Part shown: one piece after another, positions 51,884 to 62,300 of the stretch
Numbering within the stretch: the first letter of the stretch is position 1
Layout: every line of letters starts with the position of its first letter
NCBI GenBank assembly: GCA_016711225.1
Contig: JADJTK010000028.1
Coordinates: 28,556-92,555 of the forward strand
Length of the DNA: 64,000 nt
Origin: Opitutaceae bacterium
Lineage (GTDB): Bacteria > Verrucomicrobiota > Verrucomicrobiia > Opitutales > Opitutaceae
Direction: 5' to 3'
Program-made: the position numbers and the translations under genes
The notes under the pieces: generated by a model
Databases searched by the model: none
The model's input: only the letters and a program-made list of their open reading frames with translations
What the model was told of the DNA's origin: nothing

Positions 51884-52010
51884 GGGGAGAGCGGGCCGGA
51901 CGGCAAGGTTGCGCATTCGCAGATCGGGCACGAAGGCGAATTGGCGGATTTTTACCGGTTTACGAAGAATCGGCTTGGGTGGGGCCGGGGAGGGGCCGAA
52001 CAGTGCGGGC

Positions 52011-53999
52011 ATGCTCCCCTGTGTCTCCCTGCTCGCCTTGGCCACGGCTTCGTGGTTCGGACCGGCCCAGGCGTCGTTCGATGTCGCCACGCCGGGCAAC
52101 CCCTACGACTACCGCCTCAACGACGTGCGGGTGGTCTTCACCGCGGCCGACGGCCACCGCGAAGAGCGCTTGGCGTACTTTGACGCGGGACACTGGCGGG
52201 CGTGGCTTACCACCCAGCACCCCGGCGCCTACCGGGCGACGCTGACCCGCAACGGTGCGCCCGTGGAGGTGCCCTCCTCCGAGGTGGTGGTGCCGGAGAC
52301 GGCGCGGCTGGCCGAGGGCTTCGTGCGGGTGGAGGGCCTGCGCTTCACGACCGATGCCGGCGGGGCCTATTTCCCGCTCGGGCACAATCTCGGCTGGCAT
52401 TATCCGGACCAGCCGACGATCCCCGAGCAGTTGCAGCGCATGGGGGCGGCGAAGATGAACTGGGCGCGCGTGTGGGCCTGCTCCTGGGACGGGAAGAATC
52501 CGTTCTTTCATCGCGGCAGCCCTCCGCCGCCCCTGGGCGAACTGCTGCCCGCGACGCTGCAACAGTGGGACGGGATTGTGGCCGCCGCGGAGACGGCGGG
52601 GGTGCGGTTGCAGTTTGTACTTTTCCATCACGGGCTGCTCAGCACCCGCAACGATTCGAACTGGGGCGAGAGCACGTGGAGCCGCGCCAACGGCGGCTTC
52701 CTCGACCGACCCCAGGAGTTCTTCACCGACGAGACGGCGAAGGAGTACGCGCGGCGCTGGCTGCGCCAGGCCGTCGCCCGCTGGGGGCATTCCCCCGCGG
52801 TGATGGCTTGGGAGCTGTTCAACGAGGTGGAGTGGGTCGACTCCATCCAGAAGGACCACGACTGGGCGGCGGTGGTAGCGTGGCATGCCGAGATGGCCGC
52901 CTTCCTGCGCGGGCTCGATCCGTATCGGCATCTGGTGACGACGAGCTCCGCCTTGGAGCATCCCGCGCTCTATGCCACGATGGACTACTACCAGCCCCAC
53001 ACCTATCCGCGTGATGTGTACGTGGGCATTGCCGGCGCCGCGCCCTTGCTGGGCAAACCCTGGTTCTTCGGGGAGTTCGGCCGCGGCACTTGGGAAATGA
53101 ATGCCGACGAGCGCATGGTGGTACGCGACGGCATCTGGGCGGGGCTGCTCTCCGGGCACGCGGGCGCGGCGCAGTATTGGTATTGGGAACGCGTGGTGAA
53201 GCTCGGGCTGGAGGCGGAGTTCACCCGGGCGGTGCGCGCCCTGGAGCTTTCGCAACTGGCGTCGCGGCGTGAGGCGCGACCGCTGGCCGTTGAGGTAAGC
53301 GGGGCGGCGCCGGGACCGATGATGATCTCGCCCGGGCGGGGTTGGGGTGCCACCGAGCGCTACCGCTTCGAGCTGCCGGGCGACGCGGTGCCCGGAAAGT
53401 TGGTGCAGTGGTCGGCCTTCTTGAATTTTCACACCGGGGAGAACGCAGCCCAGACGCGGGAGCCGGTGGAGCTGGCCTTTACCTTGCCGGCCGACGGCGA
53501 GGTGAAGGTGGTCTTCAGCTCGGTTTCGGGTTCTGGCGGCGGGTTGCAGCTCTGCGCCGATGGCACGGTGGCGGCGTGCGGCGAGTGGCCGGCGGACCCG
53601 AATGCTACGGTGTCGCCCACCGGAGGACGCAAGCACCAGCCGGCGCCAGCGCCGATGGTGGTGCCGCTGAAGGCCGGGGCGCATGTGTTGCGACTGGAGA
53701 GCACGGGCCCGGATTGGGTGCAGCTTGATCGGGTCGAGATTTCGGGTCTCGGGAGCGCCGTGCAGGCGAGGGCGATCGGCAACGGCGAGTTCGCCCTGGT
53801 GCGAGTGCAGGCGACCGAGGCCAGCAAGGGGACCAAGGTGGATCTACGCATCGCCGGTCAGGCCGACGGGACGTACCGGGTGCAGGTCCTCGACCTCGAG
53901 ACAGGAGCGGAGCAGGTGCTCGGCGCGACGATGCGTGGTGGCATTCTCAGCGGTTACGAAATCACCGGGCCCGACACGGCGTTGAGCCTCCAGCCCTGA
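52011..53999 (+). CDS. exported GH5-like glycoside hydrolase with N-terminal DUF5060-type domain
   Basis: 662 residues from the ATG at 52011. A signal peptide (MLPCVSLLALATASWFGPAQ) is followed by a beta-domain typical of DUF5060 (residues ~20-115: NDVRVVFTAADGHREERLAY, GAYRATLTRNG). A TIM-barrel catalytic domain has FPLGHNLGWHYPD, MNWARVWACSWDGKN, acid/base Glu in MAWELFNEVEW, YYQPHTYPRD and the putative nucleophile in WFFGEFGRG. Two C-terminal beta-modules follow, one carbohydrate-binding-like (LVQWSAFLNFHTGENA; MVVPLKAGAHVLRLES). It probably degrades beta-glucan or mannan in the periplasm or outside. Confidence 0.85.
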   Translation: MLPCVSLLALATASWFGPAQASFDVATPGNPYDYRLNDVRVVFTAADGHREERLAYFDAGHWRAWLTTQHPGAYRATLTRNGAPVEVPSSEVVVPETARLAEGFVRVEGLRFTTDAGGAYFPLGHNLGWHYPDQPTIPEQLQRMGAAKMNWARVWACSWDGKNPFFHRGSPPPPLGELLPATLQQWDGIVAAAETAGVRLQFVLFHHGLLSTRNDSNWGESTWSRANGGFLDRPQEFFTDETAKEYARRWLRQAVARWGHSPAVMAWELFNEVEWVDSIQKDHDWAAVVAWHAEMAAFLRGLDPYRHLVTTSSALEHPALYATMDYYQPHTYPRDVYVGIAGAAPLLGKPWFFGEFGRGTWEMNADERMVVRDGIWAGLLSGHAGAAQYWYWERVVKLGLEAEFTRAVRALELSQLASRREARPLAVEVSGAAPGPMMISPGRGWGATERYRFELPGDAVPGKLVQWSAFLNFHTGENAAQTREPVELAFTLPADGEVKVVFSSVSGSGGGLQLCADGTVAACGEWPADPNATVSPTGGRKHQPAPAPMVVPLKAGAHVLRLESTGPDWVQLDRVEISGLGSAVQARAIGNGEFALVRVQATEASKGTKVDLRIAGQADGTYRVQVLDLETGAEQVLGATMRGGILSGYEITGPDTALSLQP

Positions 54000-54161
54000 A
54001 CGCCGCGTAGGCCTGAGTTGGAGTCTTTGACGCGCAACCGGCTCAGAGTTAGGGCGAAAGCGTTTTGCCTAGAGGCCGGCCCCGATCGTGGGGGGCGGCT
54101 AATTGTGGGGGGCGCTGGCATGCGGCTGGCTGTTGAGGGGAAGATCTCGAAATATTGAGGT

Positions 54162-54176
54162 TGAGAGCCAGTCTCA
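54162..54176 (+). promoter_or_regulatory. candidate Fur box upstream of feoA
   Basis: TGAGAGCCAGTCTCA is a 7-1-7 inverted repeat with perfect outer pairs TGAGA/TCTCA, the architecture of Fur operators. It lies 24 bases before the feoA ATG. Iron-dependent repression of feoAB is expected in most bacteria. Only five of seven positions per half pair, so this is a candidate. Confidence 0.5.
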
Positions 54177-54199
54177 GTGCGCCGATATACCACATCGTC

Positions 54200-54472
54200 A
54201 TGTCCTCCACTCCACATCCCGCTTGTCCCGTCACCGTGCCGCTCTGTCTGCTCGCGCCCGGGGTACAGGCGGAGATCTTCAAGCTGGGGGGCAAGGACGC
54301 AATCAACCACCGTTTGCGCGAACTCGGCTTCTGCGAGGCGGCGAAGGTGAAGAAAATCTCCGGCAGAACCACGGTGATGTGCGAGGTCTGCGGCACCAAG
54401 CTGGCCATCAGTCATGAGCTGGCCCAGCTCATCCACGTGCAGCCGGTGGCGGCGATGGCCGGAGTGCGCTGA
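54200..54472 (+). CDS. feoA: FeoA, small SH3-like ferrous iron transport protein
   Basis: 90 residues. VTVPLCLLAPGVQAEIFKLG, HRLRELGFCEAAKVKKISG and GTKLAISHELAQLIHVQPV give the FeoA SH3-like core (R-L-x-E-L-G-F; A-I-S-x-E-L-A). The ATG at 54200 leaves a ten-residue lead before the domain. FeoA is a cytoplasmic partner of FeoB. A gap of 120 bases separates it from feoB, and both probably share the Fur-like control element. Confidence 0.9.
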   Translation: MSSTPHPACPVTVPLCLLAPGVQAEIFKLGGKDAINHRLRELGFCEAAKVKKISGRTTVMCEVCGTKLAISHELAQLIHVQPVAAMAGVR

Positions 54473-54592
54473 GGGCAGCGACCATGGGCGCCGCGCTCTC
54501 CGTACTGCAATCGGCGGCCACGCGCTGAGCCAAGCCCGGTGCCGACCAGTGAGGGCGTGCTCCGGATCTCCGCGTCACTACTCTTTCCCACC

Positions 54593-56679
54593 ATGTCCGA
54601 CCCAGTCTTTGCCTTTGTCGGTAACCCGAACTGCGGGAAGACCACGCTCTTCAATGCGCTCACCGGTCTGCGCCAGAAAGTGGGCAACTATCCGGGCGTG
54701 ACAGTTGAGAAGAAGGTAGGCGAGTGCTTTTCGCAGCATGGGAAGCGCCTGCACATCGTCGACCTGCCGGGGGCGTACAGCTTGGCCGCGCGGTCGCCCG
54801 ACGAGGCGGTGATGCGCGATGTGCTGCTCGGCCGCCGCGCCGACACGCCCCGGCCCGACCGGATCGTGTGCATCGTCGATGCGGCCAACCTCGAGCGGAA
54901 TCTCTACTTCGCCTCGCAGATCCTCGACCTGGGGCTGCCCGTGATTGTGGTGCTCAACATGATGGACCAGGCCGAGGCGTGCGGACTGCGGATCGACGCG
55001 GCGGCGTTGTCGCGCCGGCTCGGTGTCCCCGTGATTCCGTGCCAGGCCAACTCCGGCAAGGGGCTGCTCGAGCTGCGGGTGGCGATGAGCCGCGTGGATT
55101 TGGCGCCGAGCGCGCGGCCTTTCTGGAATCTGCCCGGCGAGCTTTCGGCTGCGGTGGACGAACTGGTCGGGGTGCTGCGCCGGGCCGGCCGCAGTGCCGA
55201 AGCGACGTTGCGCGCCGAGGCGTTGCTGCTGTTGGGCGACCGCGAGACGCTGGCCGCCGCCGGCCTGGTCTTCGCGCCGGAGGCGTTGCCGGTGGTCGAG
55301 CGGTGGGAACAGCGTTGGCGTGCGGACGGATATGACTGGAAGGGGCGCGCTGGTGGCGGCCCGCTATGGCGCCGCCCGGGCGATCGTGCACGAGGTCGTG
55401 CAAGCCACCAGGGTGATTTCCGGCCCCTCCCTCACCGACCGTATCGACGCGGTGGTGGTGCATCCGGTCTGGGGCTGGGTGACGCTCGCCGCGGTGCTCG
55501 CGGTGGTGTTCCTGTCAATCTTCACGCTCGCCGAGTACCCCATGGGCTGGATCGACGGCGGCGTGGCCTGGCTAGCCGACACGGTGCGCAGCGCGCTGCC
55601 ACCGGGCGACCTGCGGGACCTGCTCACCGATGGCGTGATCGCCGGCGTGGGCGGCATCGTGATCTTCCTCCCGCAGATCCTGATCCTGTTCTTCTTCATC
55701 GGACTGCTGGAACAGACCGGATACATGGCGCGCGCGGCGTTCCTGATGGACCGCTGGATGGGCCGCGTGGGGCTCGACGGCAAGTCGTTCATTCCGCTGC
55801 TCGGCTCCTACGCCTGTGCGATTCCCGGCATCATGGCCACGCGAACGATCGAGTCGCACCGCGACCGGCTGGTGACCATCCTGGTGGCGCCGTTGATGAC
55901 GTGTTCGGCGCGGCTGCCGGGTGTACCTGTTGCTCATCGCCGCGATCGTGCCCGATGAGCAGGTACCGGTGCTTACGAAGGTTGGGCTGATGTTCACGAT
56001 GTTCGCCCTCGGCACCGGAGGAGCGTTCTTCTTTGCCTGGCTGTTCAAACGCACGCTGCTACGCGGTGAGCAGCCGATGATGATCCTCGAGCTGCCGACC
56101 TACCACATCCCGTCGCTGCGTTCGGTCGGTTTGCACATGCTGGAACGGGCGTCGCTGTTTCTGCGCAAGGCCGGCACGGTGATCCTGGCCATCTCCATCG
56201 TGCTTTGGGCGCTCACGAGTTTTCCGCGCAAGGCGGACTCCACGCCCGCCGAGCAGATTGCGCACAGCTATGCCGGGCAGCTGGGGCATGTGCTCGAACC
56301 CGCCATCGAGCCGCTCGGTTTCAACTGGCAGATCCCAGTGGGCCTGACCACCCCGCTCGCCGCGCGCGACGTCTTCGTGAGCTCGATGGCGGTGATCTTC
56401 AACGTCGACGAGAACGAGGAGCACGCCACGGTGCCGCTGCGGCAGGCCCCGCTGGCGGCGCGCTGGCCCGACGGGCGGGCGCTGTTCACTCCGCTGGTAT
56501 GCTTCACCCTGATGGTTTTCTACGTGTTCGCGCTGCAATGCGTGAGCACGATCGTGGTGGTGCGGCGCGAGACCGGGTCGTGGAAATGGCCGTTGGTGCA
56601 AATCGGTTACATGACGGCGACGGCCTGGCTCGCCTGCTTCGTGGTGCGCCACGTCGGGCTGGCGCTGGGGTTCAATTGA
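54593..56679 (+). CDS. feoB: FeoB ferrous iron permease, two frameshifts
   Basis: The ATG at 54593 starts the G domain: FVGNPNCGKTTLFNALTG (G1), YPGVTVEKK (G2), VDLPGAYSLA (G3), VLNMMDQAE (G4). After WRADGYDWKG the frame must change at about 55340 (one surplus G in GGGGCGCG) to ALVAARYGAARAIV and the core helices (FLPQILILFFFIGLLEQTGY, LLGSYACAIPGIMATRTIES). It changes again at 55919-55921 (one surplus G) to YLLLIAAIVPDE. Removing both bases gives 694 residues with the Gate motifs intact. FeoB imports Fe2+ through the inner membrane. Both sites are short G runs, so sequencing error is likely. Confidence 0.88.
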
Positions 56680-56754
56680 GATTGCGGCCAACCGTTCCCG
56701 GGGCAGCAGCGGGCACCGAAGCGCAGGCAGGAGGACACGCCACGATGGAAAGAA

Positions 56755-56893
56755 ATGTCTATGAACGGGAATCTGCAGATCTCTCGCTCGGCCGGCCGGC
56801 GCCGCGCTGGGCTATCTGCTCTGGCGGGGGCTGCGGCGCCGCGGTGGCGGCTGCGGCTGCGACAAGGCCGCACTCAAGCCCAAGCGGAAATAA
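56755..56893 (+). CDS. possible FeoB-associated Cys-rich small membrane protein, frameshifted
   Basis: Between feoB and the tatA terminator one frame reads AGAALGYLLWRGLRRRGGGC, then GCDKAALKPKRK and a TAA at 56891. A hydrophobic end, Arg cluster and C-x-C near the C-terminus recall the small Cys-rich proteins that follow feoB in many genomes. The only good start, ATG AACGGG at 56755 (MNGNLQI), is in a different frame, so a frameshift near 56776-56790 is required. The feature is plausible, not proven. Confidence 0.4.
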
Positions 56894-56918
56894 AAAACCG
56901 GCGACAAAGGTCGCCGGT
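56892..56918 (-). terminator. Rho-independent terminator of tatA
   Basis: A 9-bp stem ACCGGCGAC/GTCGCCGGT with a 4-base loop at 56897-56918, preceded on the plus strand by TAAAAAA. Read from the minus strand this is a hairpin with a T-tract, 31 bases past the tatA stop. Confidence 0.8.
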
Positions 56919-56948
56919 CGAGGGGAGCGGAGCGGGCTGGGCCGGAGC

Positions 56949-57215
56949 TCAGTTGTTGCTCGAAGCCGGCGGGATGCCGGCCGAGGGCTTGGTCGGCGGC
57001 GGGGTCTTCGGCTGTTCTTCGATGGCCTGGCGGATGTCGCTCTCAGCTTCGTTGGTGGCCTTCTTGAACTCGCGGATGGATTTGCCGAGTCCACGGGCGA
57101 GATCGGGCAGGCGCTTGGCGCCGAAGAGCAGGAGAATCACGAAGCAGACCAAAATGATCTCCGGCGTACCGAGCCCGAGAATCGCCAGCGGGAGGGAGGG
57201 AGCGTGACCGAGCAT
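56949..57215 (-). CDS. tatA: twin-arginine translocase subunit TatA/TatE
   Basis: 88 residues from the ATG at 57215. One membrane helix (EIILVCFVILLLFGAKRLPD, with the FGxxKLP-like hinge) is followed by an amphipathic helix (LARGLGKSIREFKKATNEAE) and a Pro-rich acidic tail, the TatA arrangement. TatA forms the pore-like oligomer for export of folded proteins such as the Tat-signal MBL protein at 48838. The start matches a periplasmic N-terminus slightly longer than usual. tatC is not adjacent. Confidence 0.92.
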   Translation of the reverse strand: MLGHAPSLPLAILGLGTPEIILVCFVILLLFGAKRLPDLARGLGKSIREFKKATNEAESDIRQAIEEQPKTPPPTKPSAGIPPASSNN

Positions 57216-57429
57216 GGCGCGAAGCTACGGCTGGGGGCGGGGGAGTAAAGGGGGAAACCGGAGGCGAGGCGGTCCCAAGGCCGAACGGAGAATGCAGAAG
57301 AAGGAACGACGCGGGCGGCGAATCGTCGCCGCCAAGCGTGGCCTGCGCGGGGATCAAAAACAATGGGCAGGGCGTCGGCGTGAGGTTGCGGCCTGGGATG
57401 AGGCTGGGCGCGTTGGCCGGCGGAGGAGT

Positions 57430-58814
57430 CAGTTCGTCTTGAAGGGTGCGAAATTCCGGCGACTCACGGAGCAGGCGCCCGCCGATGGCGATCAGGCGAT
57501 CGACCATCTCGGGCGGGAGCTTGAGCTTGATGGGCTGCTCGAAGTAGTCGCGTTCCACTGGGTCGGCGAGCTGGGTGAAGTCCACGCTGATGAGGTGGAC
57601 CTTTGGTATCCCACTCTCTGGTGCGGCGCTGCGCTGCCAGACTTCAAGGCTCTCGCGCACAAGATCGATGAGGAGGGGGTTGGTGCGATTGATGGTGCTC
57701 TTGCTGAGTGCGGAGACCACATCGGCTAGGCTTGGGGTCTGGGGATGCAGGCTCCATTCCGCGCGCGTCGGGGTGGCGGCATTGACAATAATGAGGGCGA
57801 CATGGGCGGCTTCGCCGCGGGTGGGGCGTCGGAGCAGGGCCTCCCAGCCGCCGGAAGCGGCAACGGCCGCCACCAGATTGCTGACCCCGAGGTTGTCGGC
57901 CAGGCCGCCGTCGAGAAGATGGATATAGGACGTCTGCCGACGTCGCGATAGCCAATGGCGGGCCAAGGATCGCCCGTGGATGGGCGTTGGCCGACCCCGA
58001 GGAGACCGCGGCCGGGAGCGGCGCGGGTGATTGCGGCGGCGCCTGGCGGTGGGCATAGTTTTCAGGTGATCGGCGTCATCACTACCGGGATTGCGGAGGA
58101 GGCCGCGACTGCGCGAGCGATCGGATACGCGGAGAGGTCGGAGCCGATCAGGTCGAAGGTGTCCTGGGTGAACGGGAAATGGGCGAAGGAGTCCATTTCT
58201 GCGGCGTTGATGACCAGGAACGGGCGCGGCGTGGGAGAGTGGAGCAAATCGCCGAAGGTGGCGCCGTGGAAGAGGATACGGTCGTAGTGTTCGGCGGCCA
58301 GATCGCTGCGCGAGAAGAAGGAGGAGGCGAGGCGCAGGGTGTTGGCGGGCGAGCCCACGCTGCGGAAGAACTCACCCTGGACGTCGCGTTTGAGGAACGT
58401 TGTCTCGAGTTCCTGGAACACCCGGTCGCCGTACAGGCAATAGTAGGCGGCGGGCACGCTGCCACCGGAGACCGCGCTGATCGCCTCCACGCGGTCGAGC
58501 ATGCGGCCGCCTCCCGGCAGGCCGGTGCGGGAGAGCTCCAGCAGCACGCCGTAGGAGAGGGCGGCGGCGCGCATGCCGCCCCCGGAAAAGAACAACACGA
58601 CCGACAGCTGGTCGTCCGGCGATGGATCCAGCAAGGCGGCGGCACGGTAGCCCTCGGTGGGGGTGAGGCGGGTGAGTGGTGCGTTGAGCGGGGCATGGGC
58701 GCAGCCGGCGAGCAGGCCGGCGAGCAGCAGGGCGGCCCACCCGCATGCGCGGCGCGCTGGGCGGCCAGGGGGCGGAGTCGGACGGCCGGGCGGAAGGGAG
58801 CAAGTCGGGTTCAC
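57430..58814 (-). pseudogene. patatin-like phospholipase lipoprotein, frameshifted
   Basis: From the GTG at 58814: a lipoprotein signal (GWAALLLAGLLAGC) and then the patatin fold. The oxyanion loop SVVLFFSGGGMRAAALSYG, the nucleophile elbow ISAVSGGSVPAAYY (GxSxG variant with Gly-Gly-Ser) and VAASSAIPVVMTP are in one frame, which stops at 58062. The C-terminal part with the catalytic Asp (SYIHLLDGGLADNLGVSNLV) lies in another frame from about 57935. The intervening 120 bases appear to need two shifts. The region after EFRTLQDEL (about 57430) has no clear stop in frame. The family hydrolyses lipid acyl esters. Either several consensus errors or decay. Confidence 0.65.
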
Positions 58815-58946
58815 GGGCGTGGGGAAAGTACGGGAACGGGAGTGGCTACGGTAGCAAGGGAGAATTGACGCGACCGTGATTCCTTTTGTGTGGGCAACCC
58901 GTGTCCGTATGTGGACCGGCCTGCTGCTGCTATTGCCACTTTCGGG

Positions 58947-59068
58947 CTGAGCTATCGCTACGACGCCGCGGGGCGGCTGACGTAGTCGGTGTAGTCGGGC
59001 GGCCAAGCGACGCACTTTGCCTACGATCCGGCCGGCAACATCACCACGATCCTGATGGTCATGCCGGC
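58947..59068 (+). pseudogene. RHS/YD-repeat fragment with stop codons
   Basis: Translation of this stretch gives LSYRYDAAGRLT, stop, SV, stop, SGGQATHFAYDPAGNITTI. YRYDAAGRLT and FAYDPAGN are YD repeats, diagnostic of RHS-type toxin/wall-associated proteins. Two TAG codons and the lack of flanking coding sequence make it a small relic in the 486-base gap between the patatin and the giant surface-protein genes. The rest of that gap holds nothing else recognisable. Confidence 0.7.
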
Positions 59069-59300
59069 CCAGTGTCCGAGGCGGCAAAGGCGGCCCCGCC
59101 GTGATCCCAGGTCGGGAGGGCGGCGGGCGGCATTCGCGACCGCTAAATCATGGCGCCTGTGTTAAGTTTTTCACATTGCCGAGATTCGGCTTGCGGTAAC
59201 TGAAGTGTGAATCTCCGATGCGTCCGTAGGTGCCAATTACGCAGTGGGCACCGTAGCGTTGGTGATGGCTGTTTGGTGCTTTCCAACCCTTTTCACGAAC

Positions 59301-62300
59301 ATGGACTCTGGAAAACTGTGGGCTGGTGCGCGCCTTTGGCGCTTTTTGACGGTGGGCTTCGCCGTCCTCGGCTTGTGAGATCTGGCGGCGGCCCGGGGGT
59401 GGCCGGCGTGGCGGTCACCAATCGGGTGAACGCGCTTTCTGGACGGGTGGAGGGCTCGGTGCAGCAGAACCTCCCCAACGGCATCACGCTCAACGGCGGA
59501 GCTGTTGTTACGGGGGACCTGTTGGTGCTTGGGCTGCCGACGGTTACGCGCAACGGCACGCCAACTTACGCAGGCACGATCGATGGCACTGGTGCCGCGA
59601 CGCCCACCAACTACTCGATCGTGCTCAACAGCGGCGCGGCGTTGAACCATGTGGTGCGGCGGACCAATGCGGTGGCGCTCACCCGGGTTGGGGCGCCAGT
59701 GACGCCGGCGGGCACGCGCTCCGTCAACATTGGCAGTGCCGGACAGTCGGTCGGCTCTTGGACTACCCTGCGAAACCTTACGCTGAACGGTGGGGTGGGG
59801 CAGCATACCGTGCCTGCCGGGGCCTGTGGTGATTTTGTCGCGAATTCCGGCAGCGGTCTCGTACCTGGCGTCGTCGGAGCAACGCAGCCTACCGTCTACT
59901 CGTTCCAACGACTGACTCTCAACGGCCTCGCCTCCCTCCGGGTAGTTGGTCCGGTGCAGATCCGGGTTGGTAGCGCGGTGTTCTCCAATGGCCCCATCGG
60001 CAATGCGGAGCATCCGGCTTGGCTGGATCTCAAAATTCAGACCGGAGGGTTCACGCTCAACAGTGGGGCCTCTCTGCATGGGTACGTTTTCGCGCCGACT
60101 GGCGAGGTGGCGATCAACTCCGGTACTCACCTGGTTGGCGGCCTGGAGTGCGACCGACTGACGGTCAACGGTGGTGGGGTGCTGCGGTTGCAGCAGAAGA
60201 ACCAGCCTCCGGTGGCGAATCCCCAGACCTTAGTGACCGACGAGGACACGGCCGTGGGCTTCAGTCTCAGTGGCAGCGATCTGGATGGGCAGCCGCTCGT
60301 GTTCATCGTGGTCAGCAACCCAGCGAGCGGCTCTTTGTCCGGAACGGCTCCCAACCTGACGTACACGCCCCCGGCCAACTATTCCGGCACGACTTCGTTC
60401 CTGTTCAAGGTGAACGACGGGGTAATCGATTCGTCGGTGGCGACAGTCACCATCGAGGTGCGGCCGGTGAACGATCGACCGGTAGCCGCGGCATTGGAGA
60501 AGACCACCCGAGAGGATACCCCGTTGCCCTCACGCTTGCCGGTACCGATGTCGAGACGTCGGTCCTGACGTTCTCGGTCGTGCAGCAACCACCCGGCACC
60601 CTGTCGGGTAGCGGTGCGGCGCTCGTCTATACGCCGGCTGCCGACTACTTCGGCCCGGACGAGTTCCTCTATGTGGCCAACGACGGCGCGCAGGACTCTC
60701 TCCCGGCCGTAGTGAGCATTACTGTCACACCGGTCAATGATTCGCCGGTCGCCGCTCCGCAGTCGATCGTCACTGACGAAGATGTGCCCGTGGCGATCAC
60801 CCTGACCGGCTCCGACCCGGAGGGTTCGGCTCTCCTCTACACATTGGTTTCGGGACCGCTCAACGGGACGATCAGCGGCACGCTCCCGAATCTCACCTAC
60901 ACGCCGGCTGCCGACTTCTTCGGTTCCGACGAGTTCGTATTTGAGGTAAGTGATGGCGCATTAGTGTCGGCCCCGGCGAAGGTGATGATCACTGTTCGTC
61001 CGATCAACGACGCTCCGACGGCGCAGCCATTGTCGATCTCGACCCGGAGGATACGGCCACGTCAATGGTGCTGGGCGGCCACGATCAGAGGGCACCGCAC
61101 TGACCTTCACTGTGGTCTCGATACCCACGCACGGCTCATTGACTGGGGCGGGCGCGAACTGGATCTATACGCCGGCGGCCGACTATTCGGGGCCGGATTC
61201 GTTCACCTATCTGGTCTCCGATGGGCTGCTTTCCTCAGCGCCGGCCACAGCGGCGATTACGGTGGTCCCCGTCAACGATTGCCCGATCCCGATTCCTGTG
61301 TCGGTGGTGGTACTCCCGAGGACAACCCCGGCTCCGGTCCTGTTGGTCGCCACCGATGGGGATGGCGATTCGTTGACCTTCACCATCGTCACCGGGCCCG
61401 CGCACGGTGCGCTTCCGCTTGGCACCTCCACTTCCACCTCCGCGTCGTATACCTATACGCCGACGGCTGACTTCCACGGCTCAGATTCGTTCACTTTTGC
61501 GGTGAGCGACGGCGCCTGCACAACCGACCCGATCACGGTGCCGATCACGGTCGAGCCGGTGAACGATACTCCGACCGCCCGCCCGCAAGCGCTTGAAACT
61601 CCAGAGGATACCCCCCTGCCGGTCGTCTTGGACGGCACTGATCCCGAGCCTCTGTGCTCAGTTTCCAAGTTCTCGACCCAACCTCAGCACGGCACGCTTA
61701 CACTCGGTGCTTCAGCTTCATCCTACCTCTATACGCCTGCGCCGGAATGGTCGGGCGCGGATGGTTTCACCTTTGTGGTAAGCGACGGTGAGCTCACTTC
61801 TGCCTCGGCTGCGGTTAGCATCGTCGTTACGCCAGTGAACGACCGCCCAGTGGCCATCGGCGACACGATTCAGGTGCGCAACAATGCCACCGCTCCGGTG
61901 GAGCTGCGGGGTGCCGATATTGAAGGCGATACGCTGACCTTCACGGTGGTGAAACAACCCACCTATGGCACGCTCTCCGGCTCGGCGCCGCAGTTGGTCT
62001 ATACGCCGGACCGGTCGTATATTGGAGCGGATTCGATCGAGTTCCGGGTGTCGGACGGCAATTTGGACTCCGGCGTCGCCGTAATTGTGATCGACGTCGT
62101 CGCCGGTAATACGGCACCGACCGCCAACGCGCAGTCCTTGGAAACCGAAGAGGACAAAGCGTTGCCGCTCGTCCTGACCGGAACCGATGCGGAGCGGGAC
62201 AGCCTGAGCTTCATCGTTGTTGATCAGCCTCGGCATGGCAGCCTGTCGGGCACCGCGCCGAATGTGGTATATACTCCGGAGGCAGATTATTCCGGGCCCG

